From contig LGRX02012544.1 of NCBI GenBank assembly GCA_001247695.2, forward strand, positions 1-38,966: a DNA stretch of 38,966 nt, given 5' to 3'. Source of the stretch: Cymbomonas tetramitiformis. Its lineage: Eukaryota > Chlorophyta > Pyramimonadophyceae > Pyramimonadales > Pyramimonadaceae. Both the position numbers and the translations under genes were made by a program. The notes below the pieces were generated by a model. It had not been told where the DNA came from. It did not search any database and saw nothing but the letters and a program-made list of their open reading frames with translations. This document shows, piece after piece, positions 19,009 to 27,486 of the stretch (positions are counted from its first letter, which is position 1; each line of letters begins with the position of its first letter).

Positions 19009-19766
19009 CTACAGTACACCTCCCACGAGCCTGAAATCCCTGGTACACCCATGGGGAGCCTCCAGAACGCGGTCCCGTAACACTTGGAGAGGGCCGCTGC
19101 GTGCATACTCTGCCTTAAGGGCCTTGACAAACTTGGTGTCAGTCTGCTGATCCGGCGCATCCCTGCACCCAACGGCGTCACCTCGCCGCAGAACTGGGTG
19201 GGCACTCCGTGGATGCCTAATCCGCGCCACCTGAGGTCGCGAAGGAGGCGCGTACACCACCAACACCGGCCAAGGAAGGTTATGCAGGTTGCCATCCGGG
19301 CTCTCAAAAAGCTGCACAGGTTCGCCTTGGTCATCGTGTGTGGGGACCACCTCCATGATCTGCATGCCCGCCATGCGGAACACCTTACGCCAACGTGGGA
19401 GATGAGTCTGTAGGTCAGGAAGAACAAACACCGCTGATGTGCCTTCCGGATCCTTGCGCCATTCCTCCACGTACTTCTTCAAGACCTCCTCAATAATGGC
19501 TAGATGGCTACTAGTGACTTGGCACCAGACATGCAAGCCCTGCCAGGATTCATTCAAGCAGTCACTCCCGTATCTGTCAACCATGCGGTTCTGCCCCCCA
19601 TGATCACAACAAGCATCCACATCGAATCGCCGAGCTGCTTCTCGCACTTCTCAAAGAAGTCCTTGCGCACTCGCCAGTACTGACGATCCGCTGAAAGGGA
19701 AGTTCCCTTTCTGACCCTCTTTCCTGCTGCCGCTCGCTGCCGCGCTGCGGATGCCTGCTGAGACAT
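19009..19766 (-). pseudogene. Dam-like (N6-adenine methyltransferase-type) domain of the gypsy element
   Basis: Two frames, 19766-19640 and 19640-19009, join by a 1-nt shift into a domain of about 170 residues. The order is YWRVRKDFF, RRFDVDACCD, GQNR, SDCLNESWQGLHVWC, SAVFVLPD and LPWPVLVVYAPP. This matches the pattern of phage Dam-like domains (D-x-D-x-C/A .. W-x-G-x-x-W) and of the homologous segment I know from algal gypsy polyproteins, where it precedes the integrase. The expected NPPF/Y catalytic motif after HVWC is replaced by QVTSS, so this copy should be catalytically dead. The family call is from pattern recognition and needs a profile search. Confidence 0.6.
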
Positions 19767-20288
19767 ATGGTCAGGAGGTGATTATGTACCTGCGGCGGCC
19801 GACTGCGTAGGGGTCGTCTATTGAGGGGGCTGCTGTGAGGGGAGGGAGCCTACTCCATCTACAGAGTTCCGAGGGGACGCAGATACGGGCTGCGACTTGA
19901 CGGGATGTACAGGTGGAGGCTGTGTGGTCAAGGATGAGCCCTTGCCGGTAGTGGAGGTCGCCAGGGGAGGCGTCTTGCCTAAGGCGATGTCTCTGACTGG
20001 GCAGGGCTGCGGGGTAGTGGTAAAGCCTGCTTTCTCAGTCGGGGGCGGAGACATAGATGTTTTCTGGGCCCTGCGGACGGAAGGGGGCTGCGAAGGTGGG
20101 GATGAGCCTGCTTCTTCTGACGGGGATTTCGGGTAAGAAGAGGGCAGAACCAAAGGCTGGCCCTTTATCCTCTGGGGAGGTGGAGCTGCGGGGGCAGTCT
20201 TACTGCGGGTGCGGCTGGTTACCCCTACACTGCCATCTCTGGCTGGGGCGTCGAATTTAGCAGGAGGGGCATCATCCCTACGTTTCTA
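19767..20288 (-). pseudogene. Disordered Pro/Ser-rich leader of the gypsy element
   Basis: A Pro/Ser/Thr-rich frame runs from about 20288 to 19820 and stays in frame with MSQQASAARQRAAAGK at 19766, apart from two stops (TAG, TAA). It contains VGVTSRTRSKT, reminiscent of the start of the gag-like proteins at 3668 and 32525. No capsid or zinc knuckle is visible, so a full gag is not supported. Confidence 0.4.
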
Positions 20289-20967
20289 GACGGGTCCAAT
20301 ACACGTGTTGAACACGTATTGGAGGCATATTGGAGGCATATTGAAGACGGTATGCTAATATCTGGACATTCCAATACACGTGTAACATATTGGCCAAACT
20401 ATTGAACCGCGATCAGCCTGGACACAGCGAAAATGAGTATGCTAGCATGGGCACCCAAATGGTGTCAGACTCACCCACTAGCACTTGGTATCATCTAAGG
20501 AAGGGTCTAGCGTTATGGGGACAAGTTTTCACGGCATTTGGACGCGTATCGCAGAAGTCGGTTCTGGGGGGCTTTTTGAATTGGGGCCCCGATGTATTGA
20601 AATAAGGCAAAACGATTGGAGGGGTGTTCAATATGTCTGCAACCGCCTGCAACACACGTATTGAACACATGTTGAAACATTCACGCATAAGGAATCGTTC
20701 AATACATGTGCAATATGTCTGCAATCAGATGAATCATTCAACACGTTTGCAATATATGTGTTGAACACATATTGAAACATTCACTCATGCAGAATATCTT
20801 TAATACATGTGCAATATGTCTACAATCAGAGTGAATTATGCAACACGTGACTGCAGGGGTAAAGGGGTAAGACCCCCCTGCTGCTCACATATTGCATAAT
20901 ACTTACAATATAGCTGCAATACGTATCTGGTATATTGCAGGTATATCAAATGTGTACAGAGGCACTA
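20289..20967. repeat. CAATACG/CAATATG-family repeats and palindromes
   Basis: No gene. CCAATACACGTGTTGAACAC-type palindromes begin at about 20297. From 20620 to 20945 the half-sites CAATATGTG, TTGAACACATATTGAAAC and TGCAATATGTCTGCAATC recur every 20-60 bp. The same half-sites build the satellite at 28794 and fill the introns of neighbouring - strand genes. Confidence 0.65.
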
Positions 20968-21470
20968 CTATGCGTCATCACACTTTCTGCAGTACCACAT
21001 TCCAGTGGGGATGTCGGAGAGCCCTGCGCATCGCACGTGCATAGCCTCTTTGCAGCCTGCCCTCTCACACAGAAGGAGCTCGCCACCGACTCTGCACTTC
21101 CCGCATGTGTCAAAGTGACCATCACTACCTACGGGCCTATTAACGAGTGCAAGTTTCTCCATATTGCGGTCGCTCGTATCAAGTATCACCGCTGAATCCA
21201 TGCAGGGGTGTTTGACTATCACTACTTGCGCTTGGACTTGATTGGCCAGTTGGTAGGGCTCTCGGTTGTCCATAGTGTACTTGGAGGTGTCCCATGGGTT
21301 GAAGGTGAAGAAAGCCTTGGTTGGACACCTTGTCCACGCCGAGGATGGAGTTCTTCAGCTTGAAGCTTGCGATCTGAGCTTCCGTGGGCACGGGTAGCCA
21401 ATCACACTTTAAAAAAGTGTAGAGCACACCGCCAATGGTAACCCGCAGAATGGCGTTGATGATACCATAC
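20968..21470 (-). pseudogene. DUF4216-like exon ending in a PHD finger
   Basis: After the acceptor at 21471 the frame reads YGIINAILRVTIGG and FLKCDWLPV, typical of DUF4216 (YYGvleeI .. LFkCdW). A 1-nt shift near 21330 then leads into FFTFNPWDTSKYTM and EPYQLANQVQAQVV. The last ~45 residues form a PHD finger, C-x2-C .. C-x4-C-x4-H-x2-C .. W-x-C-x2-C, in the stretches CGKCRVGGELLLCE and MWYCRKC. PHD fingers bind histone H3 tails, so the fusion could have targeted the transposon to chromatin (inference). A stop follows immediately. Confidence 0.65.
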
Positions 21471-21604
21471 CTGCGCACGAAATGTTCGATGTTTTTGTAA
21501 TATACGTACAACATATCCTCAATATGTTGGGGACGTATTGCATGTATGTTGCAGAGATATACGAAAAGGCAAAGAAGCATGCAAACTGGTGGTTGAGGTC
21601 GTAC

Positions 21605-21903
21605 CTGTCCTCCCACTCGTCATCAGCATCGGCATCATCCTTGGGGAAGGATGCGCGGACGAACCACTGGGTTGTCACTTTCCCTTTGTCCCCGTCTCTA
21701 GTGCGATAGAAGACACCGCCGATGTTCACCTTGTTGTACTTGGAACACATGGGTTCGGGACCCATCATGAGCGACTTCTCGTAAGCCGTGTATTGACGAC
21801 CAAGCCATCCTTCAGGGTCCTCCAATGGACCGAACGCGATCGGGGCACGCCACCCACCTCTTGTCGGTTCCGCAGTGCTTGTTTAGAGCGCGCGGCATTC
21901 TCC
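21605..21903 (-). pseudogene. CACTA transposase exon between DUF4218 and DUF4216
   Basis: It contains DPEGWLGRQYTAYEKSLMMG, then YNKVNIGGVFYRT and KVTTQWFVRASF, which correspond to the conserved Y..Y.vNG..F.T and tqNSGV segment of TNP2 proteins. Its start (RENAARSKQALRNRQ) is in another frame, so one shift at about 21866 is likely. Its 3' end GAGGACAG|GTAC splices in phase to TATGGTATC at 21470. Confidence 0.6.
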
Positions 21904-22022
21904 CTGTGATGACAACATATTCTTAGCATACTTACAATATATGATAAACATACAGAAACAAGTTGACAATATGTTGCAGGTATACTACAGATAGTACATG
22001 CGTGCGAGCTTGCAGGTTGCAC

Positions 22023-22519
22023 CTCCGCCGGAACAGGTCGTACTCAACATGTTGTTGAAAAAGCTTTCGGTAAGCGGGAATACTCGCTCGCATCCAGCGG
22101 GTGAGTTGGTCAATCTCCAAGGACGTTAGCTCCAATGGCTTGCCCTTCTCCCCGAAGGTAGTGACCACGATGCCGGGAGCGGGGCCCGCCATCAAAGCCC
22201 GCGGGACACGGCCGGCAGTAGCTCTTTCTCGGTTCAAAAGCATGGTCAGGATGCCTCGTAGGGAGCGCAAGGTTTTCAACCTTAGATAGCCGTTCATGAT
22301 GCTTGCCACGGGGAACGCATTGTTCTTCACCCACCTAGCTAGCTTGCCATTCATGGACTCGAAGGCATACATCCACCATTCACGCACAGGTCCGAATCGC
22401 AGGAGCAGATCGGCACAGTGCCAGATTTTATGGGTGTTGATTGCAAGCCACTGTGGAGGACCATTCGCTTCCAAGTCCTCAAAGAAAAGTCTGGTCTGCT
22501 CTCTCAAATACTCCATATC
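22023..22519 (-). pseudogene. DUF4218-like CACTA transposase exon
   Basis: The frame carries WLAINTHKIWHCADLL, FGPVREWWMYAFESMNGKLA and NAFPVASIMNGYL, matching the DUF4218 pattern (H....GP...WM..FE...G.lk..v.n...peg.i...y). It begins in phase after an acceptor GTATGTGCAG and ends at donor GGAG|GTGCAA. No breaks occur within the exon. Confidence 0.65.
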
Positions 22520-22659
22520 CTGCACATACGAATCAATACGTTTGTAACATATATTCAACATACCTGTGGCATGTGGAACTCATATCACACCAACATTGAA
22601 TACGTACCCGAGGTTCTATGGAATGCGCAGTGCATTCCCGTATGGTGATAAACGACGGA

Positions 22660-23772
22660 ATCGCATAAATGAGACTGGAACCGGCAAATGAGACTCAAAT
22701 GAGACAGGGTATTTTTTTGTGGTTTTCTGGTTCAAAGGGCCATATGGATGTGGTATCCATGATTAGAAACGAAATTCGTCGATAAATTTTGGTTTTAGAG
22801 CCGTAAAATGGCCAAAAACACGCGCCGATGCCTGAAAAATACGAGTATCGAAAAAAGTTGTACAAAATAAAACTATTGCGATATGTACATTTAAAAAACT
22901 TGAAATTATATCATAAAAACAAGGTAAGTTGAAAATTTATGGAAAATCCATGTCTACCCCTATCTTCGAGTGTTTTTTGGAGGTTTTTCGTGTTTGGTAA
23001 AGCAACGACACACTGAAAACTTGGGGCAAACACGCTACTTTATGTTGTTAGGGTGGTTTATGCTAAGAAGTATTACATATATTGCGTAATATTGTCAAAA
23101 TATATCACAGGAAACATATGTCACTTCACCAAGAGCGAGTGAATGAGTAAAAAGAGGCTTTTGAAGCCATTTTGCCTCAGGGTTTGACTGTGCACACTCA
23201 AAACTTGGGAAATCACACTATTTCATGTTGTTATGGTGGACCAAGTTAAGTTTTATCATACATGTTGCATATCATTGTTGAAACACGTCATAGGAAACGA
23301 AGGTCACTTATCCCAAAGCAGAGGGATGGGTGAAATGAGGCCTTAAAAGCCATTTTGGCTCAGGGTTTAATCGTGCACATCGTGCCAATGGTACTATCCT
23401 ACCCAAATCGCTGCTCGCGCGGCATAGTGGCGAGATAAAAGCTGCCTACAACATTTTTCACGACGCGGAACAAGTCGCGGTATATCTACATGCGTTCGTG
23501 AGGATGCAGAGAGTGATGTTCGTTTTGGGTTCATGGTGAGATTGCAGCATGAACCCGAAACCAAAACCAGACCTTAACCTGTTCCAAATAGACACACGTA
23601 AGTACGGTTCAAAACACTTAATATACCTCATACAAGTCTGTCAACCCACTTTCTTGCCGCCCTGTAGTCTACAAGCTAAGATGAAAACGCAGGTCCCAAT
23701 CGAGCTGTGGTACACCGAGGCAAATCAACGAAAACACTCCTCCAACCTGTGATTCACAAGACGCTTGTCAGC
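22660..23772. other. AT-rich, no gene; ~183-bp tandem duplication
   Basis: Two diverged copies lie at about 23009-23191 and 23192-23375. Shared landmarks are CACACT.AAAACTTGGG, TATGTTGTTA.GGTGG, TAGGAAAC and AAGCCATTTTG.CTCAGGGTTT. No credible ORF. Confidence 0.6.
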
Positions 23773-23836
23773 GGGGGTGTCGGGACTCGAACCCGACCTG
23801 TGTAGTTTTTAGCTACACAGGCCACCAAGCACCCCC
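23773..23836 (-). tRNA. D-armless tRNA-like gene 1, loop anticodon AAA
   Basis: On the - strand, a 7-bp acceptor stem GGGGGTG/CACCCCC, an 8-nt linker CTTGGTGG instead of a D arm, a perfect 9-bp stem CCTGTGTAG with 7-nt loop CTAAAAA (U33 present, anticodon AAA), then a perfect 5-bp T stem TCGGG with loop TTCGAGT. The B box GGTTCGAGTCC is consensus. The total is 64 nt. No CCA and no T-run terminator follow. Phe would be the formal reading, but function is unproven. Confidence 0.65.
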
Positions 23837-24091
23837 ATCTTACTCGAGAAAATCATATAATAATATGTATGCCTGAGGTTATTTTGAGACTGAGTGTGAA
23901 GATGCTTCTCATTGTCTCCGGTTGGCACCAACCAGGTTAACTAGTGAGCTCAGTAGAGAATAGCATGCGGACACTAATATGATGTTTAGAACACAAGTTA
24001 TTACAGAACACAACTTGTGCGTGACTAAGTTCTTCTAGTGCTTTAAGGCTCGAGATCATATTCTGAATCGAGAACATGCACCCGCAGCCTT

Positions 24092-24150
24092 GGGGCTGTC
24101 AGGATCCTAACCTGAACTGTCCGGTTGCTTGCCGAACAGACTGCAGCCCC
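24092..24150 (-). tRNA. D-armless tRNA-like gene 2, loop anticodon AGC
   Basis: Acceptor stem GGGGCTG/CAGCCCC is perfect. A 4-nt linker CAGT replaces the D arm. The stem CTGTTCGG/CCGGACAG (one wobble) has 7-nt loop CAAGCAA, with A rather than U at position 33. One nucleotide separates it from the T arm TCAGG-TTAGGAT-CCTGA. The total is 59 nt. It is clearly paralogous to the copy at 24363. Confidence 0.6.
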
Positions 24151-24362
24151 TTAAAACATATTAAGTTCGATCCGTCAGCCAGCACTGTCAGGTAATAAAG
24201 GGCGCAATGCCGTGACCTGCAAAAATGGGTGTGCTCTATGTGCTATTATTTTGCCGCGTCCAGTTAGCCAAGGGCGGCACAACGTGCAGCGGCCAATATG
24301 CTACAAGGCAAATGGAGGCTCGGTTACATAACCTCGAGGCCGAGATCATGTACCCGAGCCTT

Positions 24363-24421
24363 GGGACTGTCAGGATTTCAACCTGAACTGACCGGGTGCT
24401 AGCCGGTCAGACTGCAGCCCC
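24363..24421 (-). tRNA. D-armless tRNA-like gene 3, loop anticodon AGC (Ala)
   Basis: Acceptor stem GGGGCTG/CAGTCCC (one G-U). Linker CAGT. Perfect 8-bp stem CTGACCGG/CCGGTCAG with loop CTAGCAC (U33 present, anticodon AGC). T arm TCAGG-TTGAAAT-CCTGA. The total is 59 nt. Both stems differ from those of copy 2 by changes that keep pairing, which suggests selection for the fold. Its flanks (CGAG..CCGAGATCATG) also resemble those of copy 2. Confidence 0.65.
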
Positions 24422-24491
24422 ATGTTGATGTGTGAGGCCCGGCTTTTGAGTCCTGCGCTGTAGGCACAAAAGAAATCCTCGAGTGAAATAC

Positions 24492-24568
24492 CTCAATTGC
24501 AGACATGAAGACGTCTGATATGATAGCGATGCCCAGAAACAGGTAGCACAGGAACAGGAAATAAATGA
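24492..24568 (-). pseudogene. Isolated Na+/Ca2+ exchanger (NCX) exon
   Basis: A 77-nt segment is bounded by an acceptor (CTGTGCACAG) and a donor (GAG|GTATTT). It encodes IYFLFLCYLFLGIAIISDVF, then MSAIE. This is the first membrane helix and signature of NCX-type exchangers (Y.FLGv.II.D.FM.aIEvIT), which use the sodium gradient to export calcium. No other exon of the family was found within several hundred bases on either side, and the expected alpha-repeat exon is absent. It may be an exon of a gene with very long introns or a captured fragment. It sits 70 bp from tRNA-like gene 3. Confidence 0.55.
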
Positions 24569-24678
24569 CTGTGCACAGTCACAAGTGCCATCACCGTTCC
24601 CCCGCCAAACTTCAGTTCTAGCACTGAATGCAACCACGGTGTTCACGAACAAAATAATACCCCCAAAAAGCACGTACA

Positions 24679-26583
24679 TCATAAACTACTGACGTCCACG
24701 GAACACCTAGCCATCATAGTCAGTTTGGACACAATGTCCTGCAGCGCATTGTCGACTTCACCATCATCGCGAGGCCAAGAGGACAATACCGCCAACAACT
24801 TGGACTCGAAAGCCTTCAAAGCCTCATGCGCCTTGAGGTGCTTTGCGTATTTTGCGCCGTTGGAGGCGGTTGAGGTGCGCAACAAATGCTTATGCCCATC
24901 GCCCCACCGGGTGACTCCCCGCAACTCCTTCAAGAAGGCGAGTGCTGTTTCCCGAGAACGTAAGGTGGTCGAAGCCTTCGGACGCGGTGGGATCCCCCAT
25001 GGACCGTTTGTCATTTTGTACACCTCATGCGGTTCCCCTGTCCGTGTTGCTGTATACCGTCAATACATGTATGACATATTGAACACAATTACAGAAATGT
25101 TGCACTACAGTAATCACTCAGTAATAAGAAAACCCGCCAATAAGAAAGTAGCCAGCTTTTTTGATTTCTTCACAATATTTAACACATAGCACTCCATATT
25201 TAAGATCTCTATATAAATAAGAAATTTGCTAGGCTGACCTAAAATTCCTGTTTTCTTAACATCGAGTGTTTACTGTAATACAAAACTCACCTTTCGAATT
25301 CTACACCCACTCCGTTTGCCCCCATTCTGGGTGCAGGCCCTCCTCCTCGGCAAAGTTGCGCGCGGCCTCGTTGAATTCCAGCCCAAGCAGCGTTGTAGCG
25401 TGAGGAATGGTGGGAGGGAAATCATGTCCCACGAGAGTCCCTTACCTTGCACTCCCGCCGGCTAGTGGAGGGCTCGTGGGTGCCTCAGCATTGGGCGGCG
25501 GGGGGGTCTCCTTGCTTTGGGCCTCGTGCGCCTCGGGGGGCGCCTCGCCCGCATCTCTGCACAATATCGTCCCAACATGTTTTCAACATCCCATCAACAT
25601 GCTGCAACCATCACGATCGCGTGCTGCAGCACTATTGCAGCGAGCCACGTGAGGAATGGTGGGACGAGGGAAATCATGCCCCATGAGAGTCCCTTACCTT
25701 GCCTCTTGCATGCCACGAATCCTTTCGACAATCCGTTGCAAGCAATTAGGCACCGGTGGAACAAGTCGAAACGATTTCCCCTTAAAGGTTACCGTTGCCG
25801 GTTCTAGCTCCAAGATGTCGGAAGGTGGTAACCAAGCCGGCCACGCGGTGTTGTCTGGAGATGAATCGTGCGCCAATCTGGAGAAATCGTGCGGGAGCAG
25901 TCGCGTTGGCAGCCACTTATGATGCCATACCGTGTCCACTTCCACATAGTGCGGATCGACTTTCCTGCAATGTGTTCCCGGATCCCTACAATATGCTCTC
26001 AATATGTATGCAACATATGGTAACCATGTTGCATACATGTAGCAAAGAGTCCTGTGAAGCAAGAAAGACACAACCTCAACGTCGAGAAGAAAGAGAAAGG
26101 GTGCTACCTCGCGGACAACTCCAGTTCCCTCGTAGATATTGGAAGATGTGGAGGCGCAATCCACGCCAAAAGGCGTTCCTTCTTCGTAATCGTTTCATAC
26201 TCCGGGTCGCGGAAGCCTTCCGCGGTACTCCAACCTTCCGGGAATATGAGCTTGATATTGGGAGGGGGTTTGAGCGATGTACCCTCCTGAGCATTGGAAG
26301 GTTTGATCGGCTCTCGATCGGCTAAGCACCCGCCTTGCGCGGGATTTCTCATCGCGCGCTTGGCTAACGAAGATTGTTGTACGGGGGGGGCCGCCTTCCC
26401 TTGGACGAGGGCGGCGGCTCTAGCCGAAGGCAAGCCGGTTCGATGTCGCTCCGCATCACTTGGTGATGATGATTGAGGGGATCGTTCATGGCGAGGTCGC
26501 TTTTCACCATGAACAATTTGATCTCCTCGGACCATACTGCATTGAAGTCCCCTTTACCACGCCCATCACCCTTCGAAAATGTA
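24679..26583 (-). pseudogene. Unrecognised multi-exon gene, probably transposon-associated
   Basis: Coding-like exons on the - strand are 26583-26108, 25964-25698, 25556-25446, about 25400-25280, and 25049-24679. Phases agree across introns 25965-26107 and 25557-25697. Readable segments are FNAVWSEEIKLFMVKSDLAM, LIFPEGWSTAEGFRDPEYET, VDTVWHHKWLPTRLLPHDF, FNEAARNFAEEEGLHPEWG and ETALAFLKELRGVTRWGDG. A C-run slip at about 26388 and a TAG after HPEWGQTEWV indicate decay. I recognise no domain. It sits beside the CACTA relic and shares its intron repeat motif, so it may be that transposon's second gene. This is weak inference. Confidence 0.45.
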
Positions 26584-26699
26584 CTGCAACTATGGTGTAA
26601 TATGTTGGACATATACTGCGGACATATTGACGATATGCTGAAGGAACTTTCAAGTAAAGCAATAACCCAAAAGTAGGTTTTCGGACCCCCCCCACAAAA

Positions 26700-27005
26700 A
26701 ACGCACACAAGCTATGTCGCAAAATATAGCTCCAGAGTCCATATAACAAGTCTCACCAGAATTGAAGAACATGTTTTTTCAACTTTTTTAGGGCTCACTT
26801 CAACACTTCCGCAGCATACTGAAAGGGGGGGCTAAAGGCAGGGCTCAAGGTCTTGAGCCCTCACGTATTGAAGTGAGCCCTCACGTATTGAAGTGAGCCC
26901 TCACGTATTGAAGTGATCCCCCTGCCTTGAGCTCTGCAGGCGGTTGCACGCGGTTGCACGCATATTGACCTTTACAAAAATTTAAAAAACTTTTTAGAGG
27001 AGAAT
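26700..27005. repeat. GAGCCCTCACGTATTGAAGT tandem repeat region
   Basis: No gene. A 20-bp unit GAGCCCTCACGTATTGAAGT occurs three times in tandem at about 26868-26927. The same half-site recurs in the adjacent foldback. Confidence 0.75.
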
Positions 27006-27256
27006 CTGTTCAATACTACTTCAATACGGGAGGGCTCACTGCAATACGTTAGCGATTGCAGGCGTATTGAAATGGCGTATTGGAGATGTATTGAAAACTG
27101 CTGATGTCAGCTTTGCCAGTGCCACGTCAGACGGATCTTCGCAAAGCTGACCTGACTTGGCACTTTTTCAATACATCTCCAATACGCCATTTCAATACGC
27201 CTGTAATCGCTAACGTATTGCAGTGAGCCCTCACGTATTGCAGTAGTATTGAACAG
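27006..27256. repeat. Large foldback with 92-bp arms (CAATACG family)
   Basis: Arms 27006-27097 and 27165-27256 are near-perfect inverted copies beginning CTGTTCAATACTACT. The 67-nt centre contains a further hairpin (GTCAGCTTTGC/GCAAAGCTGAC), so almost the whole 251 bp can fold. No TIR or target duplication was resolved. Confidence 0.8.
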
Positions 27257-27414
27257 ATTGAACGATTTTCGGGGAAACAATTTTGGAATTTTAATTTTTA
27301 GGAGAATCTGCACCCCTCGTTCGTGAATCGAACGGCCGAAATCGTAACTCAAGAAGTACCCCCAAAATGCTCAAGAAGTCCCCCCGAAATGGCCCCCAAT
27401 ACGGACCGGAAAAA

Positions 27415-27486
27415 CCCTTCACTGAGACTCGAACCCACTACCTCAAGACTGTGAGAGCGACGGCCAACCACTAGACCATTACGATG
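27415..27486 (-). tRNA. tRNA-Glu(CUC)-like relic or SINE head
   Basis: On the - strand there is a consensus A box (TGGTCTAGTGG), a D stem GGTC/GGCC, an anticodon-loop-like CTCTCAC, a near-consensus B box (GGTTCGAGTCT) and a TTTTT terminator just after. The acceptor ends do not pair and the anticodon stem is poor. It is therefore a pseudo-tRNA or tRNA-derived SINE head that may keep Pol III promoter activity. Confidence 0.5.

Larger units (their letters stand above)
16373..20288 (-). mobile_element. Decayed Ty3/gypsy chromovirus-like element with two methyltransferase-type domains
   Basis: Reading leftward, the domains are: a disordered leader, a Dam-like domain, an H2C2 zinc finger, an integrase core, a chromodomain, a cytosine-C5-methyltransferase domain, a minisatellite, and a polypurine tract AAGGGGGAG (- strand, 16373-16381). 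At least four 1-nt frame breaks (about 19640, 18580, 17930, 17440) and in-frame stops (19009-19011, and two between 19766 and 19820) show it is a pseudogene. No reverse transcriptase or RNase H is visible; they are deleted or were never part of this copy. The right end abuts CAATACG-family palindromes at 20297. Confidence 0.75.
20968..22650 (-). mobile_element. Decayed CACTA (En/Spm, TNP2-like) transposase gene with C-terminal PHD finger
   Basis: The exons recognisable on the - strand are 22519-22023, 21903-21605 and 21470-20968. Introns are 22520-22607, 21904-22022 and 21471-21604. The order of DUF4218-like then DUF4216-like segments is that of plant CACTA TNP2 transposases. The catalytic N-terminal part is missing: the frame disappears beyond about 22650. 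Frame breaks are likely at about 21866 and 21330. Terminal CACTA repeats were not found, so this is a truncated relic. Confidence 0.6.

Noticed and set aside
24407..24682. Secreted or membrane protein beginning MMYVLFGGIILF
   Set aside because: The open frame overlaps the NCX exon in another frame and crosses a tRNA-like gene; the NCX reading explains the conserved part better.
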